A DNA stretch of 64,000 nucleotides, taken from Phymatolithon calcareum. Taxonomy: Eukaryota; Rhodophyta; Florideophyceae; Hapalidiales. Made by a program: the position numbers and the translations under genes. Location of the stretch: NCBI GenBank assembly GCA_977006965.1, contig OZ345367.1, forward strand, positions 930,001 to 994,000, in the 5' to 3' direction. The notes beneath the pieces were generated by a model that worked only from the letters and a program-made list of their open reading frames with translations, was not told where the DNA came from and did not search any database. Of this stretch, positions 10,426 to 20,124 are shown piece after piece. Position 1 is the stretch's first letter. Every line of letters starts with the position of its first letter.

Positions 10426-10824
10426 GGCAGGGTTTTTTGAAATGGCAAGAGCTGTGCTCCGGCCTCCCCATGGGAGAAGACTATCACCTTCTGGTAGTTT
10501 GGTAGTACACGGATTCCGCCCTGAGTGGTGTGCCGCAATGCTCAAGGAAGCTGGGAGAGAGGACAGAAGGAGTTGAAAGAAGGTAACGAGATAACCAGCT
10601 ACCGTGAGCATCCTAAATGGTTTCCAACCCGGGTCATCCCTTTGAAGGACGGTGGCTGAAGATTGGCTGCGTAGAGATTTAGATGTTAAGCTCCCCGAAG
10701 CTCTGCACTTTGTGCGGCTTAGAGCTGTTGTGAAGTCAAATACCACTCGTATCTGTTAAAGTCTACTGTAGCCGTAAGGATGGGGAGTTGTTCGACAACT
10801 CCGAAACCTGCATTAAAGAAGAAG
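10426..10824 (+). mobile_element. LINE family 2, 399-bp 5'-truncated copy
   Basis: Flanked by a perfect 13-bp duplication AAGTATAAGTTAA (10413-10425 and 10825-10837). It begins GGCAGGGTTTTTTGAAATGG and ends ATTAAAGAAGAAG. The sense strand encodes a broken peptide including RAVLRPPHGRRLSPSG and VVHGFRPEWCAAMLKEAGRE, shared with the copy at 9393-10188. The duplication, A-rich tail and 5' truncation indicate target-primed reverse transcription. Confidence 0.8.
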
Positions 10825-10837
10825 AAGTATAAGTTAA

Positions 10838-11971
10838 TTCAGCAATAAAGCACTGCCTTGCGAGCCCCATCAGCGGGAGAAAACAGTTTACATGCATACA
10901 TGTCCACGTCCTTCAGCGAAGGATAAGACAAAATTGACAGAGTGGACATGAAAGAGGTGACACGGTTCTCACTGGAAAGACTGAAACCAGACAGTTTCGG
11001 GGAATAGTTTACTCGTTTTAAAGTCCGCCGAAAATATTTCCCCAGATCTGTTTACGATAATGGTAAAAAACTCAACCAAGCGTCAGAGGGATCGATCCTT
11101 GCAGATTTGCTGTTCACTTCAACTCAGCTAGCTTTCTCCATAGAATGACACTGTTAGCCTGTAAAAGTGTCCTGCTCTTTGCGCGGCACTGCAATAAGAA
11201 ATTTGCCAGCACAATGATACAATGTCATAAAGAGGGGATGGTTCATTTTCGCTGTTCCTGGATCGAAGAGATGGACGAAGATGGTGGAGGAACAAAGTGA
11301 ACGTGGATGAGAAAAAGAATTGACAAGTCAGAACAGTGAGATCTGGAACTTTGAAGATGGCAGTGGTAAGGTCATTGTGCATTTGGACGCTAAAATGAAA
11401 AGGTGGTCCCTTTTACGACAACTGGAAGACATCTTTCGTGAAAGCAGTGTCTCTCAAGCCATCTAGTACATCTGTCAGCTCAGCTCGCAGGAAGTATACC
11501 TATGCCGTCGTTTGCGTACAGTACCGAGGGTATCGCTCGGGGGGCCTTGAACTCGTACCGCTTTTCAGTCACGCCCTTGTCAGCCACTCATAGACGCTCT
11601 TCGTCCCCGTATCCGACATCAGTACATAGCAACAAGTCGCAGTGAAAACGGCGAAGGAAATCTCACCTTAGATTAGCTGAAAGATGGAAAATTTTATTGA
11701 ACCGTGACGTGAGGTGTATACGAGAAGCTGCAGTTTGAGATTGTTAAATCTAAGCTATGAGAAAAATAAACCTGAATATAAATAATATTTATGAAACAAT
11801 TAGAAACAAGAGGTCATGACGTATCTGAAATATTTGAATTCCTTTAAATTCGTTCAAAAAAATCTAATGGTCAGAGTTATGTTCAGAGTCCTCTCAGACC
11901 AATTTCAGACTAGCGGGTCGTGATTGCTCCACCGTATATTAGCTCGTGTAACTCACTCGCATCAGAGGCCA
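10838..11971. other. No gene recognised
   Basis: AT-richer spacer with frames under 90 codons. Nothing in it is recognised. Confidence 0.5.
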
Positions 11972-12002
11972 CACCAGGGGTTGCAACCTGCAACCCCTGG
12001 TG
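11972..12002. repeat. Perfect hairpin, 14-bp stem, 3-nt loop
   Basis: CACCAGGGGTTGCA, loop ACC, then TGCAACCCCTGGTG. It lies downstream of the Hint relic A (which is on the minus strand). A transcription or RNA-processing role is possible but unsupported. Confidence 0.7.
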
Positions 12003-12179
12003 ATGGGGACTTCTCGTCTTAACGCTTGAGACGAAAGTGGAGCTCTTGAAAGGATAAGACAGCTTCTGGCTACCTTTCGTGGGCTTTGTCACCTCTTGCC
12101 CATTACTTAAACTTTGTCCTCTACTATGTACAAGGTGGGGCCAATAACGGCATCAAGTTTGCAAGTCGGTGCGGCACAC

Positions 12180-12530
12180 CTATTACCTACTCGCACCTGT
12201 CCTTCTTGCTGCATTCGGCGCAACGGCTCTTGTGCAGGAGCTAACGAGCTTTCCGTCAACATTAAGGTCTCCATCGATAACATTCGGGCTATAAAGACCT
12301 TGCGCGCACGTGGCGTCCATGCCAGTTGACAAGTCTACAGCCTCATCGTGCCGTGTCCAGTGCTGGCAGTCTTACTTGTCCACTGCCGAATTGTTGAACA
12401 AGTGGACATTGTATCCGTGGCTATCAGCAAGAACTCCGTTATTATTCACGCTTGTATCCAGAAAACAGAGCATGAGAAATTGCATCCAAATGTGTAGGTC
12501 ATGGTGCGAACACGTGACCATCACACTGCA
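12180..12530 (-). pseudogene. Hint-domain (hedgehog/Hog-type) gene relic A
   Basis: The minus strand shows LHIWMQFLMLCFLDTSVN with a following ADSHGYNVHLFNN. After a stop and frame change comes GLYSPNVIDGDLNVDGK with VSSCTRAVAPNAA. The latter is the hallmark C-terminal block of hedgehog-type Hint domains (GLY.P.T..GD..VDG...S). It is collinear with the better preserved relic C at 14310-14800. Stops and frameshifts make it non-coding. Confidence 0.65.
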
Positions 12531-13084
12531 CGGATCAGGCACGAGGCGAACTCGGTGTGTGGCGATGTGTCGATAAGTTGTATGGTCTCTTCTCCCAGTG
12601 TTGACACAGGAGGGGAGTTCTGTAATGCACTACGCAGCACTTAAATACCTTCTATAATGCCCTCACGTGTGCATTAAGATACGAGTATGCGCACTCCTCG
12701 GCAGATCGCATCTCTTTAGAATCGCCCAACACACAGCACTCCCAACAGACAAGACACACAAGGCGCAAAACAATAGTGAGGACATCAACCGTCCTCACGG
12801 GTTCTCTTTTCCCAGAAAAAGAACCCGCACGGACGACATTACTGTGTGGGGTGCCCTCCAGAGTGCTTTCGCGACACTCACTAACAACACACTACCAACG
12901 CGTTCGTTACACTTCCATGGTATTCTCATCTCTACAAGTATGGCTGTGAATTTTGAGTTTGCTCCAAAACTATGCACAACATGAGGTGGACATCTGATCT
13001 AAGCTACTTTTATCAGGGCAATAATCTTGCAAAAACGACCTGCAACTGTTTGTACAGCACACTTCGTTTGAGGGGGTGCTCCAT
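12531..13084. other. No gene recognised
   Basis: Spacer between Hint relics A and B. A 105-codon plus-strand frame (12667-12984) has no recognisable feature. Confidence 0.45.
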
Positions 13085-13745
13085 ACCTGACCATCTGCAT
13101 GTGGACCCATTCGCAGTGGTCGCGTAACCTTTTTCAACGCTTCTGGCGGGAAGTCTCTCGAAGAGGAACTAAGGGGCGCCCCGTCTGTGGTAAGGACTCC
13201 ATCGATCATGTATGGGATATAGATCTTACTGACATGTCCATTCCGCCAGCAAAACGCTTAAAGGGCGTTGTTCCGGTCAATTGAGCGCTCCCTTCGCGGA
13301 ACGAATCCCACGAGAGAAGTCATTGGGGCTCTATGACTCGTGCTGGAAGTGGTGCAGCTCGTGATCTTGTCCCGTTGTTAATTGTGTTTAATGTCTCCCT
13401 CAATGAGAAGCCTCGTGCTTGCAACAGAGTGTTGATTACCGGAGAACTTTCCTTGTAGACGCTCCAGGTCTCAAACTCGGAGCCGAAGGCGACGCATCGT
13501 AAAATCATGAAGCAAGGGCCATCTCCTTGAACAGTCACTGGCAAATCAGGTTGTCCAGTACAGTCCATGACACTACGAAATTTGAAGTCGTCATGACGAT
13601 GATTATCCGATTCATCGAAAGACGGGTCAAGCTCGGCTCCAATGGCGGCACAAGCCCCGAGATGGACGCCGATGATCAATGAATGAAGAACACGGGCCGC
13701 AAATGCCAGGGTGAGTGGTTTTCTCCTTGTGCATTTTGTTTTGAC
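13085..13745 (-). pseudogene. Hint-domain gene relic B
   Basis: The N-terminal part (13745-13320) has a hydrophobic signal-like segment (KPLTLAFAARVLHSLIIGV) and then an extracellular-type domain with GPCFMILRCVAFG and SSPVINTLLQARGFS. This parallels the same region of relic C. A short Hint tail, IDGVLTTDGAPLSSSSRDFP, remains at 13209-13100. The Hint core present in relic C is missing, and the ATG region is shifted by one base relative to relic C. Confidence 0.6.
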
Positions 13746-14309
13746 GGCACATAGTGCTTCATCAAATGAAAGCTGGTCCGACTACGGGCACACGAAGGCA
13801 AGTCATTCGACGACAGTCGAGCAACAGCGTTTAAAATGGTTGTATTCCGTGTGAACGGGAGGTGGATGCAGCGCGACAAACGCGTGCGCGTGGGTTCTAT
13901 TTAGACTGCTATTTGCTGGGCTAATAGAGATGTTGCACTAGCTGCACGCATTCGGCAATCGTTGCATCTAGAAAGCAATGCGTGAGAATTTCGGTCGAAA
14001 TGTGAAGTGTATTGGGGTGCGAAATATAGTCTCCACAAAGGAAAGGCTGTGCGCGGAAGGAACTCGCTATGTGGCAGCGAGGTTGCGGAATGCACTTTTT
14101 TCCCGGCACAAGCCTCGGGCACTTCGCACTTCTTATGTTTACAAGTTTTTTTACAAGACTGAGTTCCACTTACACTCTTTACAACATGGGTTCGACGCGT
14201 TATCTACATTACCTTCCTGACGGCAATAATCTTGCAAGAGCGGCGTTAATACGTCCAGACATGACACTCTTTGTTAAGAACTGCACCAATCCCGACCGTC
14301 CACACGCGT
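13746..14309. other. No gene recognised
   Basis: The upstream region of relic B up to about 13880 resembles the corresponding region of relic C (15600-15680). The remainder holds only short frames without motifs. Confidence 0.4.
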
Positions 14310-15590
14310 TTACAGAATCAGCAGTGGATGCATGGCCCATTTCGCTGCTTCTGGGGCAACAGCTCTTGTGAGAGAGCTGAAGAGCACGCCGTCAACGACC
14401 AGGTCTCCTTCGATAGTGTGCGGGTTATAGAGACCTTTCTCCCATGTCCATGCCACCCCTGAAACACGCAAAGGGCTCGCATCCGCGTTGACAAGTCGGT
14501 CACCTCTTTGCACCGTGTCCATCGCTGCCAGTCTTGCTCGCGCCCTGTCGATCGCATCGTCGAACACGTACACATAATGCCCGCGGCTTGCAGTAAGTGT
14601 ACCGGTTTTGTTCACACTCGTATCTTGAAAGCGGAGCGTGAGAAATTGCGTCCAAATTTGTGGGTCATGGTGCGAAAACATGAACAACTCACTGAACGCC
14701 TCCGCGCCGGATCGAATTCGTTGCGATACGCCAAGGTCGCGCATGTGGACCTTGCTATCGCGACCTTCCACGCTTGTAGTACCCTGAAAGCACTCTGGGA
14801 CGTTTTCTCGTATGTTTCCCTTCTTGCCGTCTGACTCGGCACGATAGTTCGACCAGGGACGGCAATTTGAGCCTTTCCGAGACTCTCACCAAGATTCAGC
14901 ATTAGCCGCACCGGGCGCGCATGTTCGATGAGGTACGATTCACCTTTTGCCGTTTCAAGGTCATTAAATTCTGCGTCGTATGTTCGGACGTCGGCCACCT
15001 TGGGGTCTGCGCACATTTCCAAATTGCTTATGCCCGTGTTTCAGTCTGGCGGGGGGGAAATGTTAGCGATGCAACTTATAAGCGTGGCGTTAATGGACGG
15101 ACTAACGGTGACGTTTGCAAAGTCGACACCGGGGGATTTGACAACTCTTGTGCTGGAAATGTTATAGCTTTTCACGCGGTCCGGAGTCATGTTGCGTTCC
15201 ATCTCGTCCACAATGGCAGAGAAGTTCTGAGTTTGTAAAAAAGCGTTGATAGTTGGAAAATTCTCCTTGCCGACACTCCACAACAAAGTCCGGTCCGTGG
15301 GCCACGCTGAGAAGAGACATGAACCCTGGACCATCTTGTTCAACTCCGACTGAAATCAGGAGTCCATGGCAATCCGAAAGTTACGGTCGGCTTCACAACG
15401 GTTGCCTGACCGTTGGATAGATGGATCCGCTTCCCCTCCAATAGCGGATCATGCCACCGGGAGAACGCCGACGATCAGCAGTAGAATAACACGGGCCGCG
15501 AATGCCAGGATGAGTGGTTTTCTCGTAGTGCATTTTCGTTTGAACAGTGTATAGCACATTATCAAGTGAAAGTTTGTAGGACAGCGGGTA
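14310..15590 (-). pseudogene. Secreted Hint-domain (hedgehog/Hog-type) protein gene, relic C
   Basis: This is the most complete of three tandem copies. Reading right to left, a signal peptide (KPLILAFAARVILLLIVGVL) comes first. An unidentified extracellular domain (15343-14835) follows. The Hint domain then starts at ECFQGTTSVE (about 14800) and continues with HHDPQIWTQFLTLRFQ, GHYVYVFDDAI, RLAAMDTVQRGDRL and finally GLYNPHTIEGDLVVDG. Hint domains cleave and modify the preceding domain through the initial Cys, which is present. The gene is broken: there is a stop after the signal peptide, a TGA at 15041-15043, and a frame change near 14870 before the Hint Cys. A LINE is inserted just upstream at 15901. 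Confidence 0.7.
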
Positions 15591-16079
15591 CACGATTGAC
15601 AATCCACCGAGCGATAGCCGGACAACAGCGCTGAAGAGACCGGCATGCCGTTCGAACAGGTGGCGTGTTGGTCAGGACGCGACACAGCGAGCATTGCAAC
15701 CCGTCAATAACTGTATGGAATGAAGACACTGCAGGGGTGCGGGAAGGAGTGAGGAGGGGTGGGCGAGAGAAGTTAGGAATGGGCACCCGCAGTGCTGCGC
15801 CGGAAAAATGGGGTGTGGACGTGTGGACCACCGGAGATTGGGTGCCTTCGACAGTTAAAGAGTGGGATGAACTATGACATGACATTTCATAGTTCACATC
15901 TTTTTTATTGCAATTTTTTAAAGCCCCGCAGTCATACGAATATACGGGCAGGGCTTCCTCAGGTGCTGCCCTCGCTAGGGCGGCTCTACTCTTATGTCTG
16001 GCATTCTATCTGAGACCCTAGCATGTGTTCGGTTGTTTTGATTGCTCTTCGTAACAGTTTCGAGGCGTCGCTTCTTCTT

Positions 16080-16910
16080 TCAGTACAGGCCTTCTTCATG
16101 CTGCATACTCTCGATGATGCTTTTGCTGAAGAGCAAAAGGTCATCTAATGCCTTCTCAGTTGCCGCTCTGTCGTCTTCCTTGAGTTCATAGGCTGACAAG
16201 TTGCGATCCAGGGTCTCCATGTGCTGTCTGACTTTGTTTCCGAATCTATCTGCCATCAGTGTGGTAGACACTTGGGGAAATCTTCCAAAGGCGTACTGAA
16301 CCGCCAGTTGCCTGTGTTTCAGTTGTGGAAATTTGAGTATTACAGGGAGTTCTCTTGTCCTGTCGTACGGAATTTTCCTCTTTCTCTTTGATTCAAGGCT
16401 CTCTCCTTCCTTTGTCAGGAATGCTGATCGGAGTTCTTCTGCAGATTGGTTCGCTATTATGTGCTTCATCGCTTCATCAAACGGTTCTCTGGTTTCCATC
16501 GATGTGATGTCGTTACTTGTGGCTTGAAGCTCTTCTGAATTTCTTCTCTCTGGTATTTGCATCAGAAACTTTTCTTTCTTCGCCATGGTCCTTCTCAGCA
16601 TCTTGAAAGCTAGTATTTCCCGTCGATGGGAAGCAGCTTGGATTCGACATATTATGCGAAGTCTATCTGTCTTTGCTCGTGCCAGTGGGCCGAAGACTTG
16701 TCTGAAAAATGTTTGTTCAACTTCCTTGACCGCGCTCTGGACATTTTCTGTCCACGGTGTTAAGTGCATAGCGTACTCCCAGCGTGGCTGGATTAATGCC
16801 TTGTATACTTGGATGCATTTATGTATGCCAATTCCCTTCTTGAATACCCCTAGTGCACGGAGCTCGTACAGAGCGATCCTAGCCTTCTTGATGCCAGGCC
16901 TTGGGAGCAA
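16080..16910 (-). pseudogene. LINE family 1 reverse transcriptase, C-terminal segment
   Basis: A 276-codon open frame downstream of the hAT insertion. It covers the post-catalytic part of the protein: KALIQPRWEYAMHLTPW (thumb-like segment), FFRQVFGPLARAKTDRLR, and a long charged tail ending HEEGLY. Its first residues derive from the transposon junction. It is part of the interrupted LINE and is not an independent gene. Confidence 0.75.
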
Positions 16911-17924
16911 TATATTGTAGTTTTATTGGGACATGAAGCTGATGAGCAATACCTATTGCCAATAGCTCCCTTCCGCCAATACCTACGACAATATGCTTGA
17001 ATCTACCAATAACCCTATTGCTATTGGATTCATTTGAAACGACAGCGAAAATGCCGAGGTAAATGCGACCCATTTTTGGTCCAAGCATCATGCATCACAG
17101 CACCACGAGTGTTTTTGAGGTCATTCCTCACGCCAATTTCGACCAGTTCCACCAACTCAAAAAAACCGTATCACGAAATGCTTTGACAGAAATCTTCTCA
17201 TCCACCTTACTGAAGTCACGAAGCGCAGGTTCTCAACGTAAGATATTGGTAGAGAAAGAGAGATGATGATATCAATGTACTGGTACATGGCCTTTTCGCG
17301 AGCAGTAGTAGATAGTGTTGACTCGAAGTACGACGAAATGTGTCGAGCACTATCCCGGTTCGTTTCGTCTTTCATGCACGTGCGATACATCTCGAACAAT
17401 TTGTTCTCATCTCCACCTGCAGCGCACGATAACAGGTGCGAGTACGGGTTCCTCCACCCGGTGCCTTTCTCGAACGTTACTGTGGGTACGGAATTTTTGC
17501 AATAACTTCCGCGGGGGCAGGAAAAGACCAAACAGGGTACATCGCGCCGGGTGAATTCTTCTCATTTCCGAGACGGTATGTCCTTGACAGTATCATCGCG
17601 TTTCGTCATGAGAGCCTTGACAATGTACGCTGGTTTCGGTTTGCCTGCCATCTTCGCAAATGAAAGACTCAACACGCGCGGTCACGAAAGAGCAAACAAA
17701 ATGTTGACTGTCTGACTTGAGCAGAACGATAGCGTAGAAACATGACACTATCCTTCACGTTAATAGCCTGTCTGGGACGAAGTTTTACGCATCGCGCGGA
17801 GCAATCAATAGATCTACAGCTCTGCCACCAATACGTATTCCAATAGAAACAGATCAAGGAATAATATTGAAATACCAGTATATTGCAGTATATTGCTATT
17901 GCAGTATATTGCTCCCAAGGCCTG
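16895..17924 (-). mobile_element. hAT DNA transposon, family C, inside the LINE
   Basis: Inverted termini CAGGCCTTGGGAGCAATATA at 16895-16914 and the exact complement at 17905-17924. Flanks are CTTGATGC (16887-16894) and CTTGAGGC (17925-17932), an 8-bp duplication with one substitution. Length is 1030 bp. It carries a minus-strand transposase fragment (17157-17531). Removing it and one duplication joins QRLK to KARIALYEL in the LINE frame. Confidence 0.85.
17157..17531 (-). pseudogene. hAT-type transposase N-terminal fragment (family C)
   Basis: The 124 codons include NPYSHLLSCAAGGDENKLFE, then MYRTCMKDE and YQYIDIIISLSLPISYVEN. This resembles the N-terminal region after the BED finger of hAT transposases. 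No zinc-finger or catalytic portion is left within the 1-kb element. Confidence 0.5.
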
Positions 17925-18310
17925 CTTGAGGCGTTGCAACATCAGTGTATCTGTAACCCCCTCCGGTCCTAGGGATACTCCGAGGTAGGTGACTTCCGCG
18001 ACATGTGCGAGGGCCTTGTTAGCCAGCTGGAATGTCACGCCCGCTGTCTCATCCGATTCAAGTATCTCGCTTTTTCCTTGTTTCGTGTTCCATGTCATCC
18101 CGCGTTCTTGGGCCCATTGAGTGGCTTTGTCTAGCAATCCCTGCAGAGCGGAAGGTGATTTCGCTAGGAGAATTACGTCGTCTGTGAAGAGGATTGAAGG
18201 AACGTCGGCCCAATCTCTGGGCACTTCTCCCATGCGTTCCGCAAACTCATCCATGAAGATGTTGTATAGAATTGGACTGAGAGGGGACCCCTGTGGTACT
18301 CCTCTGTCCT
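17925..18310 (-). pseudogene. LINE family 1 reverse transcriptase, catalytic segment
   Basis: Carries VPQGSPLSPILYNIFMDEF, then SILFTDDVILLAKS and GMTWNTKQGKSEIL, ending in TYLGVSLG. These are palm-domain motifs in order. The FTDD core has Thr instead of Ala, a substitution that may reflect decay. The frame is cut by the piggyBac-like element on the N-terminal side and by hAT family C on the C-terminal side. Confidence 0.82.
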
Positions 18311-18778
18311 CTAGTGTCTATGTGACGGGAATTTTCCCTCAATTGAGGGGCACTTTTCCCTCAATTGAGGGAATGAGAATCATTTATTTTTTGCCAACGA
18401 AAGCTACTCATTATTAGGCTCATGAAACGCATCAAGCTCATGGATGTGTTCAACATGCTTAGCAAAACAGTTTCTACCAGTTGAAGTGCCACATATGTTG
18501 ATTGCGGCGCCAGCAAGTCCATAACATGATGAGAACACGAGGGTTAATTCCTTGACTTGTCAGACTCTGCAGTTGTTTTGAACCGCTAAAGTAGTCATCA
18601 TGCCACTTGTGGCTTACTTTCTATCTTCGGGGGAGTTAAGTGGGTTTCAACACCGCCCTTGGAGCAAAGAACATCGATGAATATTGCGCGAGGCAAAATG
18701 AATCCGGGGGGACATGGCGCCTTGCTGAACGAGCGCCTACCGATACTGTACGGACAACATAGTCCCTTGTTCACTTGG

Positions 18779-19159
18779 TTACACCGTGAATGTGACGCAC
18801 AGGAGGTACTCGGAGAATCTGGCTGTGGTCATCCCACTGTTTGAAAATGAAGGAGCGAGGATATACTTGTTCCCCATGGAAGACTTCCATAAATCTCTTT
18901 GCGCCCAACTCATGAGGACGAGTATTCCGAATATCTTAGCCTCCATTGTTCCTATTCGTTTCAGCTTAGCGGATGCCAAAGCAAGAATTGTTCGCAGGTG
19001 CACTCGGCGAAACATAGTCATGAAGGAATCGTACGGTGTGTGGAACCCGATGCCACCATTCTCGGATATAACTTCTCCGTTTATAGTGCGAACTTTCCAG
19101 AACTGACCGGGAATCCTTCCCCCAACTGGAGATAGAACTTGGCGCTCGAACCGTGGCAC
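18779..19159 (-). pseudogene. piggyBac/IS4-like transposase fragment (DDE_Tnp_1_7-like)
   Basis: The segment reads GTMEAKIFGILVLMS, then RDLWKSSMGNKYILAPSF and GMTTARFSEYL. This matches the order of the region before the first catalytic Asp in piggyBac-type transposases (E...F.GI..LM, R.LW, GM...RF..I). The protein stops at 18779 before any catalytic residue. A second frame at 19203-19832, with TSLAECCRLYGAFYKSKKVN, probably represents the N-terminal part of the same gene in another frame. Confidence 0.55.
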
Positions 19160-19202
19160 TTCATGAGCAAATATACTCTGCGCACAGTCTCGTGCAATGA
19201 TA

Positions 19203-19832
19203 TCAAGCTCCTCTTGCCATTATTTTCCCAAGAACCATGCAGGTTGTAGGCGAGAGAGCCCGCAAGAGGGCGTTCAGAGCTCCTGTTGACTGTATGGTAG
19301 GTTTGTGTTGCCTTCTGTCGAGAGTGTGGTTCATACTGAACGGGGAACTCGGCGTTTGGCGAAGAAGATGTTCGACCGCGAGTACTGTAAGCCGGCGTTC
19401 GAGGTACAGAATTTTGCCTGCTGGGACTCGATACAACCATTCGAGAGGAATGAGCGCCTTCTTCAGCCTTCCCTGCCTTGACGTTAACAATACTGATAGT
19501 CTTAAAGTTAGTCTTCTCGATTGGTTTCTGAACAAGGACCCATTTCGAGCGAAGTGACGTGTTCGAGCGACCCTGATTTCATCAACGTGCACCTCTTGAA
19601 CAGTGCCGTTAACCTTTTTTGACTTGTAAAAAGCTCCGTATAGTCGGCAGCACTCTGCGAGACTTGTTAATGATGTTGCTTTGGTGTGTACGGCTGCACC
19701 GACCACTCGGCGCGGGTCTTTTTCTCGAGGCATGGCAGATGTGTTTTTTCTGAGTGACCAACAGATTTTCGTTCCTACCGGCGAACGACGCGGTTTTAAG
19801 GTAGTAAAAGGGGTACTCCCCACCAAGAACAA
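19203..19832 (-). pseudogene. Probable N-terminal part of the piggyBac-like transposase, frameshifted
   Basis: The frame is open for 209 codons. The first 70 look like protein (VVGAAVHTKATSLTSLAECC, then VNGTVQEVHVDEI). The rest is low in coding character, so a frameshift near 19640 is likely. The assignment rests on its position inside the element, not on a recognised domain. Confidence 0.35.
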
Positions 19833-20124
19833 AAGGTCAGCTTTTCGAATCTGGCGCTAAAAAACTGTTCCGCATTCTTTTCACAAACGTTTTTGAGCTT
19901 TTAAATCCACCCTCAATTGAGGGAAATTCCCTCAATTGAGGGTGTTCGTCACATAGACACTAGAAACCAGTTCTTATCAGTATCTCCGATGGTTGACACC
20001 CAGGACGGTGTCAAGAATGCTTCTGTCATAGCGCATAGCTTTGGTGGTAGTACCTGTCTCATTCTGGCCACCAGATGTTTTCTTGGGACGGTGTCGTATG
20101 CAGCCTTGAGGTATAGTTCACATC

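Larger units (their letters stand above)
18315..19959 (-). mobile_element. piggyBac-like DNA transposon inside the LINE
   Basis: Inverted termini TGTCTATGTGACG (18315-18327) and CGTCACATAGACA (19947-19959), flanked by CTAG on both sides (18311-18314, 19960-19963). The duplicated unit could be CTAG, or TA with termini starting GTGTC. Each end carries two copies of the palindrome CCCTCAATTGAGGG just inside the terminus. Removing the element restores the LINE reading NWFLEDRGVPQGS. Length is 1645 bp. Confidence 0.82.
15901..20112 (-). mobile_element. LINE family 1, 5'-truncated, carrying two nested DNA transposons
   Basis: Flanked by a perfect 12-bp duplication ATAGTTCACATC (15889-15900 and 20113-20124). 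The minus strand encodes reverse transcriptase motif A (KAAYDTVPR), the RGVPQGSPLSPILYNIF block, the active site in PSILFTDDVILLA (FTDD in place of the usual F/YADD), and the C-terminal tail (QRLKKARIALYEL onward, to 16080). The 3' end carries GCAATAAAAAAG. The copy is truncated at motif A. A hAT element (16895-17924) and a piggyBac-like element (18315-19959) interrupt it. Excising each with one target duplication restores the frame. Confidence 0.88.
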
